Below, in pieces: positions 8,701 through 19,430 of a DNA stretch of 64,000 nucleotides. The stretch is from Glo-17 sp964637835 (GTDB lineage Bacteria; Krumholzibacteriota; Krumholzibacteriia; LZORAL124-64-63), in assembly GCA_964637835.1 (NCBI GenBank), contig CAZWYF010000018.1, positions 1-64,000 on the forward strand, read 5' to 3'. The notes under the pieces are model-generated. The model was not told the origin of the DNA and ran no database searches. It saw only the letters and a list, made by a program, of their open reading frames with translations. Position 1 is the first letter of the stretch. Every line of letters starts with the position of its first letter. The translations under genes and the position numbers were made by a program.

Positions 8701-9318
8701 ATGATCACCTTGCGCACGAAGACCCTCCTCGGGCTGCTCGCCCTGCTGCTGGCCGCCGGCCCCGCCGCCGCCCAGTGCTTCATCGGCGGCGAGATCACCG
8801 CCGCCGTCAACGATGGCGACCCTTCCCTCGGCATGTGGTGCTACACCCTGGAGATGACCTGGGACACCGACGACCAGACCGCCCTGAGCCACCTCGATCT
8901 GGTGATCGACGCCCCGGGCGGCGCCTGCGAGTGCGACCAGATCGTCGACGCGATCCGCTTCACCGACGTGGCTGGCACCTCCGACGGCGTGCCCGGCGAC
9001 TGCATGGTGGAGTACTACGCGATGATCGAGTGCAACGGCGACCCCTCCATCCCGGGCGACGAGGGCATCATCATCAAGTGGGAGCCCACCACGATGTCCG
9101 ACGAGTGCGAGCCCGGTCCGGTGGGCTCGGGCACGTTCACCTTCTACTCGGACTACGGCCCGGTCCCGGTGGACGACACGCTGCCCGTCCTCATCGAGAA
9201 GAACAGCGGCGAGTCCTGCTCCGGCACCATCAGCGGCGTCTTCCCCGGCCTCGACTGCAACCCCGTGAGCACCGAGGCCAGCACGCTGAGCGAGGTCAAG
9301 GGACTGTACGACCGGTAG
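8701..9318 (+). CDS. Small secreted Cys-containing protein of unknown function
   Basis: 205 residues from the second of two adjacent ATGs; AAGGAG at 8690-8695 is too close to the first one (8698). The signal peptide is TLLGLLALLLAAGPAAAQ. The mature protein is acidic (many Asp and Glu) with about nine Cys, including the pairs CECD and a late SCSG...LDCN, suggesting disulfides in an extracytoplasmic fold. It has no FlgD-like tail, unlike most exported proteins nearby. It has its own promoter and is followed by a strong hairpin, so it is probably monocistronic. No family recognised. Confidence 0.7.
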   Translation: MITLRTKTLLGLLALLLAAGPAAAQCFIGGEITAAVNDGDPSLGMWCYTLEMTWDTDDQTALSHLDLVIDAPGGACECDQIVDAIRFTDVAGTSDGVPGDCMVEYYAMIECNGDPSIPGDEGIIIKWEPTTMSDECEPGPVGSGTFTFYSDYGPVPVDDTLPVLIEKNSGESCSGTISGVFPGLDCNPVSTEASTLSEVKGLYDR

Positions 9319-9340
9319 CCCCGTCACCGTCTTTCCCGCC

Positions 9341-9371
9341 AGGAGGCGCGCCCCGACCGGGCGCGCCTCCT
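9341..9371. terminator. Hairpin, probable terminator
   Basis: A perfect 13-bp stem (AGGAGGCGCGCCC at 9341-9353 pairs with 9359-9371) with a 5-base loop lies 22 bases past the stop codon at 9318. There is no T tract after it, as in most hairpins of this window. Confidence 0.6.
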
Positions 9372-9564
9372 TCGCCATTCCCCGGCCCCTCTGCCGCTGA
9401 TCCGGACCGATGGCGGCCGATCGCCGACGGCCCACCCGCCCGCCGGCGGAGGGAAACCTTTCTCCGCAGTTGATCACGCTCTATCTTCGGGGCGAGATGC
9501 GACCGCGGTCGCCCCGTGACGGCGGCCTCGCCCTTCTGACCCCGGCCCCGGAGGAGACGCGACC

Positions 9565-10686
9565 ATGGCGAAGTACAGGATCGGCTGGATGCCCGGCGAC
9601 GGCGTGGGTGTGGACGTGATGGAGGCCACCCGCGTGGTGCTCGACAAGCTCGGCCTCGACGCGGAATACATCCCCGGCGACATCGGCTGGGAGATCTGGC
9701 GCACCGAGGCCAACCCCCTCCCCGACCGGACCATCGCCATGCTCGAGTCCGTGGACGCGGCGCTCTTCGGCGCCATCACCTCCAAGCCCAAGGAGGAGGC
9801 CGAGCAGGAGCTGGTCGCCGAGCTGCGGGGCCAGGGCCACGTCTACCGCAGCCCCATCGTGCGCCTGCGCCAGCAGTTCGACCTGCGTACCAACCTGCGC
9901 CCCTGCAAGGCCTACCCCGGCAACCCCCTCAACTACCGCGACGACCTCGACCTGGTGGTCTTCCGCCAGAACACCGAGGGCCTCTACATGGGCGTCGAGT
10001 GGCACCCCCTGCCCGATGCCGTCCGTGACGTGATGCAGGAGACCCACCCGGCCCAGATGGAGCGTCTGGCGGGCACGGCCAGCGACGACATCGCCGCCAG
10101 CGTGCGCATCTTCACGCGCCAGGGCTGCCAGGCCATCGTGCGTGACGCCTTCGAGTACGCGAAGCAGTTCGGCTACGCGTCGGTGACCGTGGTGGAGAAG
10201 CCCAACGTGATCCGCGAGACCAGCGGCCTGATGGTGCGGGAGGCCCGGAAGATCGCCCGGGACTATCCCGGCATCGAGCTGTGGGAGACCAACATCGATG
10301 CCATGTGCATGTGGCTGGTGAAGAACCCCCAGGACTACGGCGTGCTGGTGGCCAGCAACATGTTCGGCGACATCGTCTCCGACCTCTGCGCCCAGCTCGT
10401 GGGCGGCCTGGGCTTCGCCTGCTCCGGCAACATCGGCGACCAGGTGGCCATCTTCGAGCCCAGCCATGGCTCGGCTCCCAAGTACGTGGGCCAGAACCGG
10501 GTCAACCCCATCGCCATGATGCTGTCCGCGCGGATGATGCTCGACTACCTGGGCGAGGCCGACCTGGCCACCCGCCTGGAGGACGCCATCGCCGCGGTCA
10601 TCGCCGAGGGGAAGGTGCGCACGCGCGACATGGGCGGCACCGCCGGCACCACCGACATGACCGCGGCGGTCGTCGCGAGGCTCTAG
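9565..10686 (+). CDS. Isocitrate/isopropylmalate-family dehydrogenase
   Basis: 373-residue beta-hydroxyacid oxidative decarboxylase; GGAGG precedes the ATG. It starts with the nucleotide-binding MPGDGVGVDVMEA and has the substrate region RLRQQFDLRTNLRP, YxxxEGLY (QNTEGLYMG), the catalytic Tyr/Lys segment VTVVEKPNV, and the metal-binding Asp in NMFGDIVSDLCAQLVGG. EPSHGSAPKYVGQ carries Lys-Tyr where NADP-dependent isocitrate dehydrogenases have the 2'-phosphate-binding KY pair (GTAPKYAGQ), so NADP use is inferred. Isocitrate, isopropylmalate or homoisocitrate cannot be separated with confidence; isocitrate is my first guess. The stop codon overlaps that of the convergent transporter gene in CTAG. 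Confidence 0.82.
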   Translation: MAKYRIGWMPGDGVGVDVMEATRVVLDKLGLDAEYIPGDIGWEIWRTEANPLPDRTIAMLESVDAALFGAITSKPKEEAEQELVAELRGQGHVYRSPIVRLRQQFDLRTNLRPCKAYPGNPLNYRDDLDLVVFRQNTEGLYMGVEWHPLPDAVRDVMQETHPAQMERLAGTASDDIAASVRIFTRQGCQAIVRDAFEYAKQFGYASVTVVEKPNVIRETSGLMVREARKIARDYPGIELWETNIDAMCMWLVKNPQDYGVLVASNMFGDIVSDLCAQLVGGLGFACSGNIGDQVAIFEPSHGSAPKYVGQNRVNPIAMMLSARMMLDYLGEADLATRLEDAIAAVIAEGKVRTRDMGGTAGTTDMTAAVVARL

Positions 10687-11513
10687 CGGGCGCGGCGGCC
10701 GCCTCCGGCGCCGCGCTCGCTTCGCGTGGGGGTCGCCGGCGGGCCCATGGCGTCGGTCTCGGGGTCGCCGACGGGGTCGAGGTGGAGGTAGCGGGAGAGC
10801 AGGGCGACCAGGGCGTAGATGATGGGGGTATCGAGAAGGGCCGCGAGGAGCTTGAAGACGTAGCCGGTGGCGATGAAGGTCCACAGCTGCGGCCAGAGGT
10901 CGCGGTCCGCCTGCAGCGGCAGGGCCTCGGCGTAGAAGTGGGTGATGACGATCACCGCGCAGGTGTCCACGAACTGGCTGACCACCGTGGAGCCGTTGTT
11001 GCGGATCCAGAGGTGTCGTCCCCGGGTCAGGCGCTTCCAGAAGTGGAAGAGCTGGACGTCCACCAGCTGCGCGGCGAGGTAGGCGATCATCGAGGCGGCC
11101 ACGGCGCCGAAGGTGAGGCGGCGGATGGTGAAGAAGGCGTCCTCGGCCGGCCCGCCGCCGGGCAGCGCGCCGCCCAGCCACATGATGGCCACCACCCAGA
11201 GGTTGATGAGCAGGCCCACCAGGACCACGAAGTTGGCCCGGCGGCGGCCGTAGAACTCGCTGATCAGGTCGGTGCAGAGGAAGGTGAGGGGGTAGGGCAG
11301 CACGCCGACCGCGACGGCGAAGCTGACGTCGCCCCAGGCGCCCCACTGCCAGCCCAGCAGCGGATCCCAGGAACCGAGCACCACGAAGCGGCTGATGCCC
11401 AGGATGTTGAGCATGGCCAGGGTGCCGAAGAACAGGCCGGTGAGCACGATGAAGACGCGCAGGCGGCGCTCGTGCAGCACGGCGACGGGGAGGGGCTGGT
11501 CGCGGTCGATCAT
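10683..11513 (-). CDS. yhhQ: Queuosine precursor transporter (VUT/YhhQ family)
   Basis: 276-residue inner-membrane protein with six or more hydrophobic segments. The family signature is clear: LTFLCTDLISEFYGRRRANFVV near residue 70 and RNNGSTVVSQFVDTCAVIVI in the middle, the conserved Asp/Glu and Gln/Asn motifs of vitamin-uptake-like transporters that import preQ0/preQ1 or queuine-type precursors. The start at 11513 is preferred over an upstream in-frame ATG because it begins just before the family's usual N-terminus; its ribosome site is weak. The C-terminal 35 residues are low-complexity and basic. No queuosine synthesis gene is adjacent. Confidence 0.82.
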   Translation of the reverse strand: MIDRDQPLPVAVLHERRLRVFIVLTGLFFGTLAMLNILGISRFVVLGSWDPLLGWQWGAWGDVSFAVAVGVLPYPLTFLCTDLISEFYGRRRANFVVLVGLLINLWVVAIMWLGGALPGGGPAEDAFFTIRRLTFGAVAASMIAYLAAQLVDVQLFHFWKRLTRGRHLWIRNNGSTVVSQFVDTCAVIVITHFYAEALPLQADRDLWPQLWTFIATGYVFKLLAALLDTPIIYALVALLSRYLHLDPVGDPETDAMGPPATPTRSERGAGGGRRAR

Positions 11514-11644
11514 CCCGCCAGGGTAATACAGGCGACGACGGGCCGCAGGACCGGCGATTGCCCCTCGCCAGACGGCGGGCTCGCGCATAGCTTGTCGGCG
11601 CGCATTTTCGATCGTCGCCCTTCAATCCGGAGGCCCGCGCCCTC

Positions 11645-13993
11645 GTGTCCTGGGTCCTGCTCGCTCCGCTGGTGGCCGCCCTGGCCGCCCCGGCCCTGCT
11701 ACGCCTGCTCGGCCGCCGCGTGACGCCGTGGTTGCTGGCTGCGGCGCCCGCGGCCGCGGTCACCCTGCTGGGGGTACGGTTCTACCCGGGCGAGGAGCCG
11801 CTGACGCTGGTCCTGCCCTGGGTGCCGCAGCTCGGGGTGGACCTGGCCTTCCGGGCCGACGGCCTCAGCGTGGTCTTCGCCCTGCTGGTGGGCTGGATCG
11901 GTGGCCTGGTGACGCTCTACGCGGGCGGCTACCTGGCCGGCCACCCGCGACTGGGCCGCTTCTACCTCCTGTTGCTCCTGTTCATCGCGGCCATGCTCGG
12001 CCTGGTGCTGGCCGACAACCTGCTGCTGCTGTTCGTCTGCTGGGAGCTGACGAGCATCACCTCGTTCTTCCTCATCGGTTTCAAGCACGAGGCCGGTCAT
12101 GCCCGCGATGCCGCACGCAAGGCCCTGCTGACCACCGGCGCCGGCGGCCTGGCCCTGCTCGGCGGCCTGGTGATCCTGGTGGTGATCGCCCAGCGAGCCG
12201 CCGGCCTCGACCTCGCCGCCGCCACCACCATCTCCGCGCTGCTGCCCCTCGGCCCCACGCTGCAGGCCGACCCGCTGTTCCCGGCCGCGCTCCTGCTCAT
12301 CCTCGCCGGCGCCGCCACCAAGAGCGCCCAGATGCCCTTCCACTACTGGCTGCCCGCGGCCATGGCCGGTCCCACGCCGGTCTCGGCCCTGCTGCACTCG
12401 GCCACCATGGTCAAGGCCGGCGTCTTCCTGCTGGCGCGCCTGCTGCCCGTGCTGTCGGCCAGCCCGCTCTGGAGCCCGCTGGTGATCCCGCTGGGGGCGG
12501 TCACCATGATCGGCGGCGCCCTCCTCGCCCTCGGCCACCGCGACCTGAAGGCCGTGCTCGCCTTCACCACCATCAGCGCCCTGGGCACCCTGGTGCTCCT
12601 GCTCGGCATCGCCAGCGATACGGCCATCGGCGCCATGGTGGTCTTCCTCACCGTCCACGCCCTCTACAAGGCCACCCTCTTCATGGTGGCCGGGAACGTG
12701 GACCACGAGGTGGGGAGCCGGGACCTCGCCGAGCTCAGCGGCATGCGCCGGGCCATGCCGTGGACCGCGACCGCCGCGCTGCTGGCAGCCCTGAGCATGG
12801 GCGGCGCCCCGCCGGCGCTGGGCTACATGGGCAAGAAGCTCGCCCTGCAGGCCAAGCTGGACCTCGCAGCGCTCAGCGAGTGGCTCGTACTGGCCGCCGT
12901 GATCACCAACGTGATCATGGTGACCCTGGCCCTCGCCCTGGCCGTGCGCCCGTTCTGGGGCCGGCGCAGCCACGAGGCCCGCACGGTCCACGAGGCCCCG
13001 CTGACCATGCTGGTGGGGCCGCTGTTCTTCGGCGCCCTCGGCCTCGCCGTCGGCCTGATCCCCGCGATCTTCGACCTCGGCCTGGGCACGGCCGCCGCCT
13101 CGGCCATCGCCGGTGGACCGACCTCGATCAAGCTCAAGCTCTGGAGCGGCCTGAGCCTCGAGGCGCTCGCGCTGCTGGCCATCAGCCTGGTGGCCTTCGC
13201 CGGCGGCTACGCGATCTACCGCCGGCTCCCCCGGCTCTGGCACCTGCCGCCCCTGCCACGCCCGCTGGAGGCCATCACCCCGGCCGCGCTCTACGACCGC
13301 GCCCTCGCCGGCCTGTTCGCCCTGGCGGCCTGGCACACGCGCCAGGTGCAGCGCGGCCCGCTGCGCTTCTACGTGGCCGTGGTGATCCTGGCCACCGTGT
13401 CGCTCGCGGGTCCCTTCCTGGTCCGGGCGCTGGGCGCGGCCGAGTCGCCCCAGCCGCCGGCGCCGCAGTACCTCTACGAGACGCTGCTGGCCCTGCTCAT
13501 CGCCGCCGGCGGGCTGGCGGCCTGCGCAGCGCAGCGGCCCATCGTCAGCATGATGTTCGCCGGCATCACCGGCCTGGGCCTGGCCCTGGTCTTCGGCCTG
13601 TACGGCGGTGTGGATCTGGCCATCACCCAGCTCTTCGTCGAGACCCTCCTGGTGGTGGTGATGGCAGCGGCCCTGCTGCGCATGCCGTCGCGGCGGCGTC
13701 CGGTGCCCCGCCTGTCGCGCTGGCGGGACGCCGGCATCGCCACCGTGGGCGGCGCCATGGCCGCGGCGCTGGTACTGGTGGCCGCAGCCGGGGAACGACC
13801 CCGCCCGGTGGCCGAGGCCATGCTCGCACGGGCGGTGCCCGACGCCCATGGCCGCAACGTGGTCAACGTCATCCTGGTGGACTTCCGTGCCCTGGACACC
13901 CTGGGCGAGATCACCGTGGTGACCGCCGCGGCGCTGGGCATCTGGGTGCTGCTGCGGCTGCGGCTGCGCCGGCAGCGGAAGGGGACCGCATGA
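11645..13993 (+). CDS. mrpA: Mrp Na+/H+ antiporter subunit A
   Basis: 782-residue polytopic membrane protein, first gene of a complete mrpABCDEFG set; a GTG start with GGAGG about 12 bases upstream. Residues 1-580 are the ND5-like proton-translocating core, with WELTSITSFFLIGFKHE and MPFHYWLPAAMAGPTPVSALLHSATMVKAG. About residues 610-680 form the MbhD-like part (LYGGVDLAITQLFVETL) and about 738-775 the MbhE-like tail (VNVILVDFRALDTLGE), so this is the long form of subunit A. It exchanges cytoplasmic Na+ for external H+ as part of a hetero-oligomeric complex. The stop overlaps mrpB by ATGA. Confidence 0.93.
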   Translation: MSWVLLAPLVAALAAPALLRLLGRRVTPWLLAAAPAAAVTLLGVRFYPGEEPLTLVLPWVPQLGVDLAFRADGLSVVFALLVGWIGGLVTLYAGGYLAGHPRLGRFYLLLLLFIAAMLGLVLADNLLLLFVCWELTSITSFFLIGFKHEAGHARDAARKALLTTGAGGLALLGGLVILVVIAQRAAGLDLAAATTISALLPLGPTLQADPLFPAALLLILAGAATKSAQMPFHYWLPAAMAGPTPVSALLHSATMVKAGVFLLARLLPVLSASPLWSPLVIPLGAVTMIGGALLALGHRDLKAVLAFTTISALGTLVLLLGIASDTAIGAMVVFLTVHALYKATLFMVAGNVDHEVGSRDLAELSGMRRAMPWTATAALLAALSMGGAPPALGYMGKKLALQAKLDLAALSEWLVLAAVITNVIMVTLALALAVRPFWGRRSHEARTVHEAPLTMLVGPLFFGALGLAVGLIPAIFDLGLGTAAASAIAGGPTSIKLKLWSGLSLEALALLAISLVAFAGGYAIYRRLPRLWHLPPLPRPLEAITPAALYDRALAGLFALAAWHTRQVQRGPLRFYVAVVILATVSLAGPFLVRALGAAESPQPPAPQYLYETLLALLIAAGGLAACAAQRPIVSMMFAGITGLGLALVFGLYGGVDLAITQLFVETLLVVVMAAALLRMPSRRRPVPRLSRWRDAGIATVGGAMAAALVLVAAAGERPRPVAEAMLARAVPDAHGRNVVNVILVDFRALDTLGEITVVTAAALGIWVLLRLRLRRQRKGTA

Positions 13994-14418
13994 ACTGGAT
14001 CCCCCTGCGCGTGGTCAGCCGGCCGGTGACGCTGCTGCTGGTGGGCATGTCGGTGGTGGTGCTGCTCCGCGGCCACAACGAGCCCGGTGGCGGCTTCATC
14101 GGCGGCCTGCTGGCGGCCGCCGGCTTCGTGGTCCACGCGCTGGCCTTCGGACCGCTGCCGGCGCGGCGGCTGCTGCGCACCAGTCCGCTCGCCCTGCTGG
14201 CGGTCGGCTTGCTGCTGGCCGCGCTGAGCGGCGTCCCGGCCCTCCTGCAGGGACAGGCCTTCATGACCGGCCAGTGGTGGGGCGAGCTGCTCTCGCTGGG
14301 CAAGTTCGGCACCGTGCTGCTCTTCGACGTGGGCGTGTACCTGGTGGTGCTCGGCGCGGTGACGCTGATCCTGCTGGGCGTGATCGATCCCGATCGCGAG
14401 GAAGGAGACCAGGCATGA
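13990..14418 (+). CDS. mrpB: Mrp Na+/H+ antiporter subunit B
   Basis: 142-residue membrane protein with four hydrophobic segments, translationally coupled to mrpA (ATGA). RGHNEPGGGFIGGLLAAAGFVVHALAFG is the classic MnhB/MrpB signature, and the C-terminal GKFGTVLLFDVGVYLVVLGAV matches the family too. It is required for assembly of the full antiporter. It ends with a GAAGGAGACC stretch that serves as the ribosome site of the next gene. Length and motif are normal for the family. Confidence 0.9.
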   Translation: MNWIPLRVVSRPVTLLLVGMSVVVLLRGHNEPGGGFIGGLLAAAGFVVHALAFGPLPARRLLRTSPLALLAVGLLLAALSGVPALLQGQAFMTGQWWGELLSLGKFGTVLLFDVGVYLVVLGAVTLILLGVIDPDREEGDQA

Positions 14419-14758
14419 CGCTCCTGCTGGCCCTGGTGGTGGGCGTGCTCTTCGGCAGCGGCCTCTACCTGCTGCTGCAGCGCTCGCTGGGGCAGCTCCT
14501 GGTGGGGCTGGTGCTGCTGGGCAACGCCGTGAACCTGGGCGTCCTGGTGGCCGGGCGCCTGACCCGCGCGGCGCCGCCGCTGATCGCCGAGGGACGGAGC
14601 GCACCACCGGCAGGCACGGCCGATCCCCTGCCGCAGGCCCTGGTGCTGACGGCCATCGTCATCGGCTTCGCGCTGCTGGCGTTCGCCGCCGCGCTGCTCT
14701 GGCGCACGCACGACGCCGTGGGCGACGACGACCCCGACAGCCTGCGGAGGACCGACAC

Positions 14759-14762
<4 letters not shown>
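14415..14762 (+). CDS. mrpC: Mrp Na+/H+ antiporter subunit C
   Basis: 115-residue NuoK-like subunit with three transmembrane helices; starts ATGA on the mrpB stop with GGAGA upstream. Conserved elements are GSGLYLLLQRSLGQLLVGLVLLGNAVNL and DPLPQALVLTAIVIGFALLAFAAAL, the two helix blocks shared with NuoK of complex I. It bridges subunits A and D in the complex. The hydrophilic C-terminus (HDAVGDDDPDS) is acidic. The stop overlaps the GTG of mrpD. Confidence 0.91.
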
Positions 14763-16311
<1,549 letters not shown>

Positions 16312-16315
<4 letters not shown>

Positions 16316-16800
16316 AGCTGCTGGCGCTGCATCTGGTGCTGACGGGCCTGTGGGTCCTGGCGACCGGCGACCCCGGCTGGGCCAGCACCGCGGCGGGCCT
16401 GGTCCTGGGCTATGCCCTGCTGTGGTGGCTGTGGCCCGAGGAGCACGACCGCCGCTACTTCAGGCGGCTGCCCCAGACGGTGTCGTTCCTGGCGTTCATC
16501 GCCTGGGAACTGGTGAGGTCGTCCCTGCGCGTGGCCTACGACGTGGTCACCCCCGCGGCCAACCGCGCGCCGGCCATCGTCTGCGTGCCGCTGGACGTGG
16601 AATCGGACGTGGAGATCACCCTGCTCGCCAACCTGATCACGTTGACGCCGGGGACCATCGCCCTGGGCCTGTCGGACGATCGCCGCCAGATGCTCGTGCA
16701 CTCCATGTTCGCCGAGAGCGACGACCAGCTCCGCCGCGAGATCAAGCAGGGGTACGAGCGGCGCGTCCGCGAGCTGCTCGACGACGGGAGGAGGTCATGA
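16312..16800 (+). CDS. mrpE: Mrp Na+/H+ antiporter subunit E
   Basis: 162-residue MnhE-type subunit: two N-terminal membrane helices (LALHLVLTGLWVLATG and TAAGLVLGYALLWWLW) followed by a cytoplasmic domain with FIAWELVRSSLRVAYDVVTP and NLITLTPGTIALGLSDDRRQMLVHS, both family hallmarks. It is coupled to mrpD by ATGA and to mrpF by TGA overlap. It stabilises the complex in characterised systems. Confidence 0.91.
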
Positions 16801-17063
16801 TGCAGCCGTTGCTGGTGACCCTGCTCTCGGGAGTGGTGCTGGCCATGGGCCTGGCCACGCTGCGGCTGCTGCGGGGCCCCACCCTGGCCGACCGTGTCAT
16901 GGCCCTCGACGTGCTGGTGATCGCCGCGGTGGGCGGCGTGGCGCTCATGGCCTGGCAGACCGGCCGCGCGGTGTTCCTCGACGTGGCGGTGGCGGTGGCC
17001 ATGGTCACCTTCATCAGCGCCGTGGCGCTGGCCTGGTACCTGGAGAAGAGGGGGGAGCCATGA
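16797..17063 (+). CDS. mrpF: Mrp Na+/H+ antiporter subunit F
   Basis: 88-residue protein with three membrane helices; too short to stand out on its own but unmistakable by position and by LLRGPTLADRVMALDVLVIAAVG. Two in-frame ATGs (16797 and 16800) are possible; the first gives an ATGA overlap with mrpE, the second a TGATG overlap. A GGGAGGAGG site at 16787-16795 would fit either. The stop overlaps mrpG by ATGA. Confidence 0.9.
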   Translation: MMQPLLVTLLSGVVLAMGLATLRLLRGPTLADRVMALDVLVIAAVGGVALMAWQTGRAVFLDVAVAVAMVTFISAVALAWYLEKRGEP

Positions 17064-17425
17064 TCGTCGTCGCGGTGGCGCTGGGCGCCTTCGGCGTGCT
17101 GATGATCCTGCTGGCGGCGGCGGGTCTGGTGCGGTTCCCCGACGTCTACATGCGCAGCCACGCCGCGGGCAAGGCCGCCACGCTGGGCGTCTGCAGCGTG
17201 CTGCTGGGCGTGGCCGCCGCCCTGGGCGAGGGCGGGGCCTGGGCCCGCGCGGTCCTGGCGGTGTCCTTCCTGTTCTTCACCATCCCGGTGGGCGCGCAGC
17301 TGGTGGCGCGGGCGGCCCTGCGCAACGGCGCCCCGCCCGATCCCTCCACCCGCATCGATCGACAGCTCTGCGACCGGGACGGCAAGATCCTGCCGCAGCA
17401 ACCCGGGCCGGAGGACCGCCCGTGA
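17060..17425 (+). CDS. mrpG: Mrp Na+/H+ antiporter subunit G
   Basis: 121-residue last Mrp subunit with three membrane helices and the MnhG signature LVRFPDVYMRSHAAGKAATLGV. The C-terminal 35 residues (APPDPSTRIDRQL onward) are hydrophilic. GTG of the following channel gene overlaps its stop, which puts the channel in the same translational unit. Confidence 0.91.
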   Translation: MIVVAVALGAFGVLMILLAAAGLVRFPDVYMRSHAAGKAATLGVCSVLLGVAAALGEGGAWARAVLAVSFLFFTIPVGAQLVARAALRNGAPPDPSTRIDRQLCDRDGKILPQQPGPEDRP

Positions 17426-18303
17426 CCCTCGCGCGGCACCTCGATCGCTGGGCGCAGAGCCAGTGGTTCCAGCGCACCGTCCTGGGCGCCATCCTCGTCG
17501 GCGCGGTCACCGTGGGCCTGGAGACCTACCCCGGACTGATGGCCCGCCACGGCTCGCTGATCCTGACCATCGACTGGCTGGTGATCGGCGTGTTCAGCGC
17601 CGAGGCCCTGATCAAGATGGGGCGTCACGGCCGGCAGTGGTGGCGTTACTTCACCGACCCCTGGAACCTCTTCGACTTCGCCATCCTGGCCGTCTGTCTG
17701 CTGCCGGTGGACGCGCACTATGCGGCGGTCCTGCGCCTGGCCCGCGTCCTGCGCGCCCTGCGCCTGGTCAGCGCCCTGCCGCGGCTGCAGTTGCTGGTCT
17801 CGGCCCTGCTCAAGAGCCTGCCCTCCATGACCTACGTGGGCATCCTGCTCGGCCTGCTGTTCTACGTCTACGCCGTGCTCGGCGTGGCCATGTTCCGCGA
17901 CAACGATCCCGTCCACTTCGGGAACCTGAAGCTGGCCCTGCTCTCGCTCTTCCGCGTGGTCACCCTCGAGGACTGGACCGACATCATGTACATCCAGATG
18001 TACGGGTCGGACGTCTTCGCCATCGACAACCCGATGGCCCTGCCCGTGCAGCCGGAAGCCCAGCCGGTCCTGGGTGCCGTGTACTTCGTCTCCTTCGTGC
18101 TGATCGGGACCATGATCATGCTCAACCTGTTCATCGGCGTGGTCATCGGCAGCATGCAACAGGCCCAGGACGAGGCGGAGGTGGCGCAGCGGCGGCTGCG
18201 CACGCCGCCGGAGGTGGCCGACGAGCTGGCCGAGCTCACCGGGCGCCTGGCGGCCATGCAGAAGGAGCTGCGGGCGCGGCGGAACTGGGACCCGGGGGGC
18301 TGA
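17422..18303 (+). CDS. One-domain voltage-gated cation channel (NaChBac-like) with TLEDWTD filter
   Basis: 293-residue bacterial homotetrameric-type channel. S1-S3 span about residues 15-98 (S2 with ...FSAEALIKMG, S3 DPWNLFDFAILAVCLLP). S4 has gating arginines every third residue (R105, R108, R111, R114). The pore is FRVVTLEDWTDIMY with filter TLEDWTD at 181-187, S6 at about 218-245 (TMIMLNLFIGVVIGSM), then a predicted coiled coil (250-285). Sodium channels of this family have TLESW; the engineered calcium channel CavAb has acidic residues at the three positions equivalent to E183, D184 and D187, so this filter is closer to calcium-type. Ion preference is inference. It is co-translated with mrpG, suggesting a Na+ (or Ca2+) entry route linked to the antiporter. 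Confidence 0.88.
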   Translation: MTLARHLDRWAQSQWFQRTVLGAILVGAVTVGLETYPGLMARHGSLILTIDWLVIGVFSAEALIKMGRHGRQWWRYFTDPWNLFDFAILAVCLLPVDAHYAAVLRLARVLRALRLVSALPRLQLLVSALLKSLPSMTYVGILLGLLFYVYAVLGVAMFRDNDPVHFGNLKLALLSLFRVVTLEDWTDIMYIQMYGSDVFAIDNPMALPVQPEAQPVLGAVYFVSFVLIGTMIMLNLFIGVVIGSMQQAQDEAEVAQRRLRTPPEVADELAELTGRLAAMQKELRARRNWDPGG

Positions 18304-18473
18304 GGCGGCCGGCGGACCGGTGACCGGCCATGGCGCCCGGCGCCGCGTTCCCGGGACACGTGCCGATCCGCAGGGTCCGCGCCGCGCCGGACCCCGGTTT
18401 GCCGACCGCCGCCTCTGGCCCCATATTGACGGGCTCGCGCGCCCGATGTTTCCCGCAGCCCTGCTCTCGCACC

Positions 18474-19430
18474 ATGGACGCCATCCGCCCTGCCAGCCCC
18501 AGCGCCCGCCGCGGCCTGCCCGCCGACCGGGTCACCCGCGGCAAGACCGCCGGCAACCGCCTGCGCGGCAGCGACCATTTCCTGCTGCACTACGACCCCG
18601 CCCTGCTCACCCGCCGCGCCGGCCCGTGGGCCCGCGCCCTCTGCGTGGATCTCGGCTACGGCGCCACCCCCCGGACCACCCTCGAGTGGGCCCGCCGCCT
18701 GCGCACCCGCCGGGACGACCTCCCCGTCCTCGGCGTGGAACTCGACCCCGACCGCGTGGCCCGCGCCCGGCCTTACCGCGACGCGCACACCGACTTCCGC
18801 CTCGGCGGTTTCGCCCTGCCGCTGCGTGACGGCGAATCGGTGCGGCTGATCCGCGCCTTCAACGTGCTGCGGCAGTACGAGGAGCAGGAGGCGCTGCCGG
18901 CCTGGGACGGGCTCTGCGCCCAGCTGCTGCCGGGCGGCCTGCTCCTCGAGGGGACCAGCGACCCGCTGGGGCGCATATGGTCGGCCTGCGTGCTGCGACG
19001 TTCCGGGTCGCCGGCGGCGGGGACGACGGGGACGGCGGGGACGGCGGCGGCGGCGGGGACGACGGCGGCGGCGGCGGTCGGCACGACGGCCTGGCGCCTG
19101 GAAGCCCTGGTCCTGGGCGTCAACCTGCGCCTGGGCTTCGACCCCGGTGTCCTGCAGACGCGCCTGCCCAAGGCCTTCATCCACCGCATGGTTCCGGGCG
19201 AGCCGGTCCACGGCTTCCTCGAGGGATGCAAGCGCGCCGCGGCCGCCACCCGGGCCCAGGCGGTCTGGGGCCCGCGCTCCTGGTTCGCGGCCACCGCGGC
19301 CCACCTCGCCGGAGAGGGCCATGACGTGATCCAGCGCGGACGCTGGCTGCGTCGAGGCTGGCTGGTGTGGCGCCGCCCCCCGGTCCCGGGGACGACGGCC
19401 GCGAGCGCGGACTCCGGCCGGGCGGCCTAG
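18474..19430 (+). CDS. Class I SAM-dependent methyltransferase-like protein
   Basis: 318 residues from the ATG at 18474. The Rossmann-type motif I is ALCVDLGYGATPRTTLEWA, followed by VLGVELDPDRVARARPY (acidic residue after strand 2) and LRDGESVRLIRAFNVLRQY with a late LLPGGLLLEGTSDPLG, all as in small-molecule or RNA methyltransferases. A 25-residue run of Gly, Thr and Ala (about residues 183-207) interrupts the domain after LRRSGSPAA and is encoded by a GC-only minisatellite. The target is unknown. It is convergent with the YpdA-like gene, the two stops overlapping in CTAG. Confidence 0.7.
   Translation: MDAIRPASPSARRGLPADRVTRGKTAGNRLRGSDHFLLHYDPALLTRRAGPWARALCVDLGYGATPRTTLEWARRLRTRRDDLPVLGVELDPDRVARARPYRDAHTDFRLGGFALPLRDGESVRLIRAFNVLRQYEEQEALPAWDGLCAQLLPGGLLLEGTSDPLGRIWSACVLRRSGSPAAGTTGTAGTAAAAGTTAAAAVGTTAWRLEALVLGVNLRLGFDPGVLQTRLPKAFIHRMVPGEPVHGFLEGCKRAAAATRAQAVWGPRSWFAATAAHLAGEGHDVIQRGRWLRRGWLVWRRPPVPGTTAASADSGRAA
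19013..19078. repeat. In-frame GC minisatellite inside the methyltransferase gene
   Basis: Nested copies of gggacggcg, gggacgacgg and gcggcggcg run through about 65 bases within codons for Gly, Thr and Ala. All length changes in multiples of three keep the frame; the run sits in a loop between conserved blocks. Confidence 0.75.
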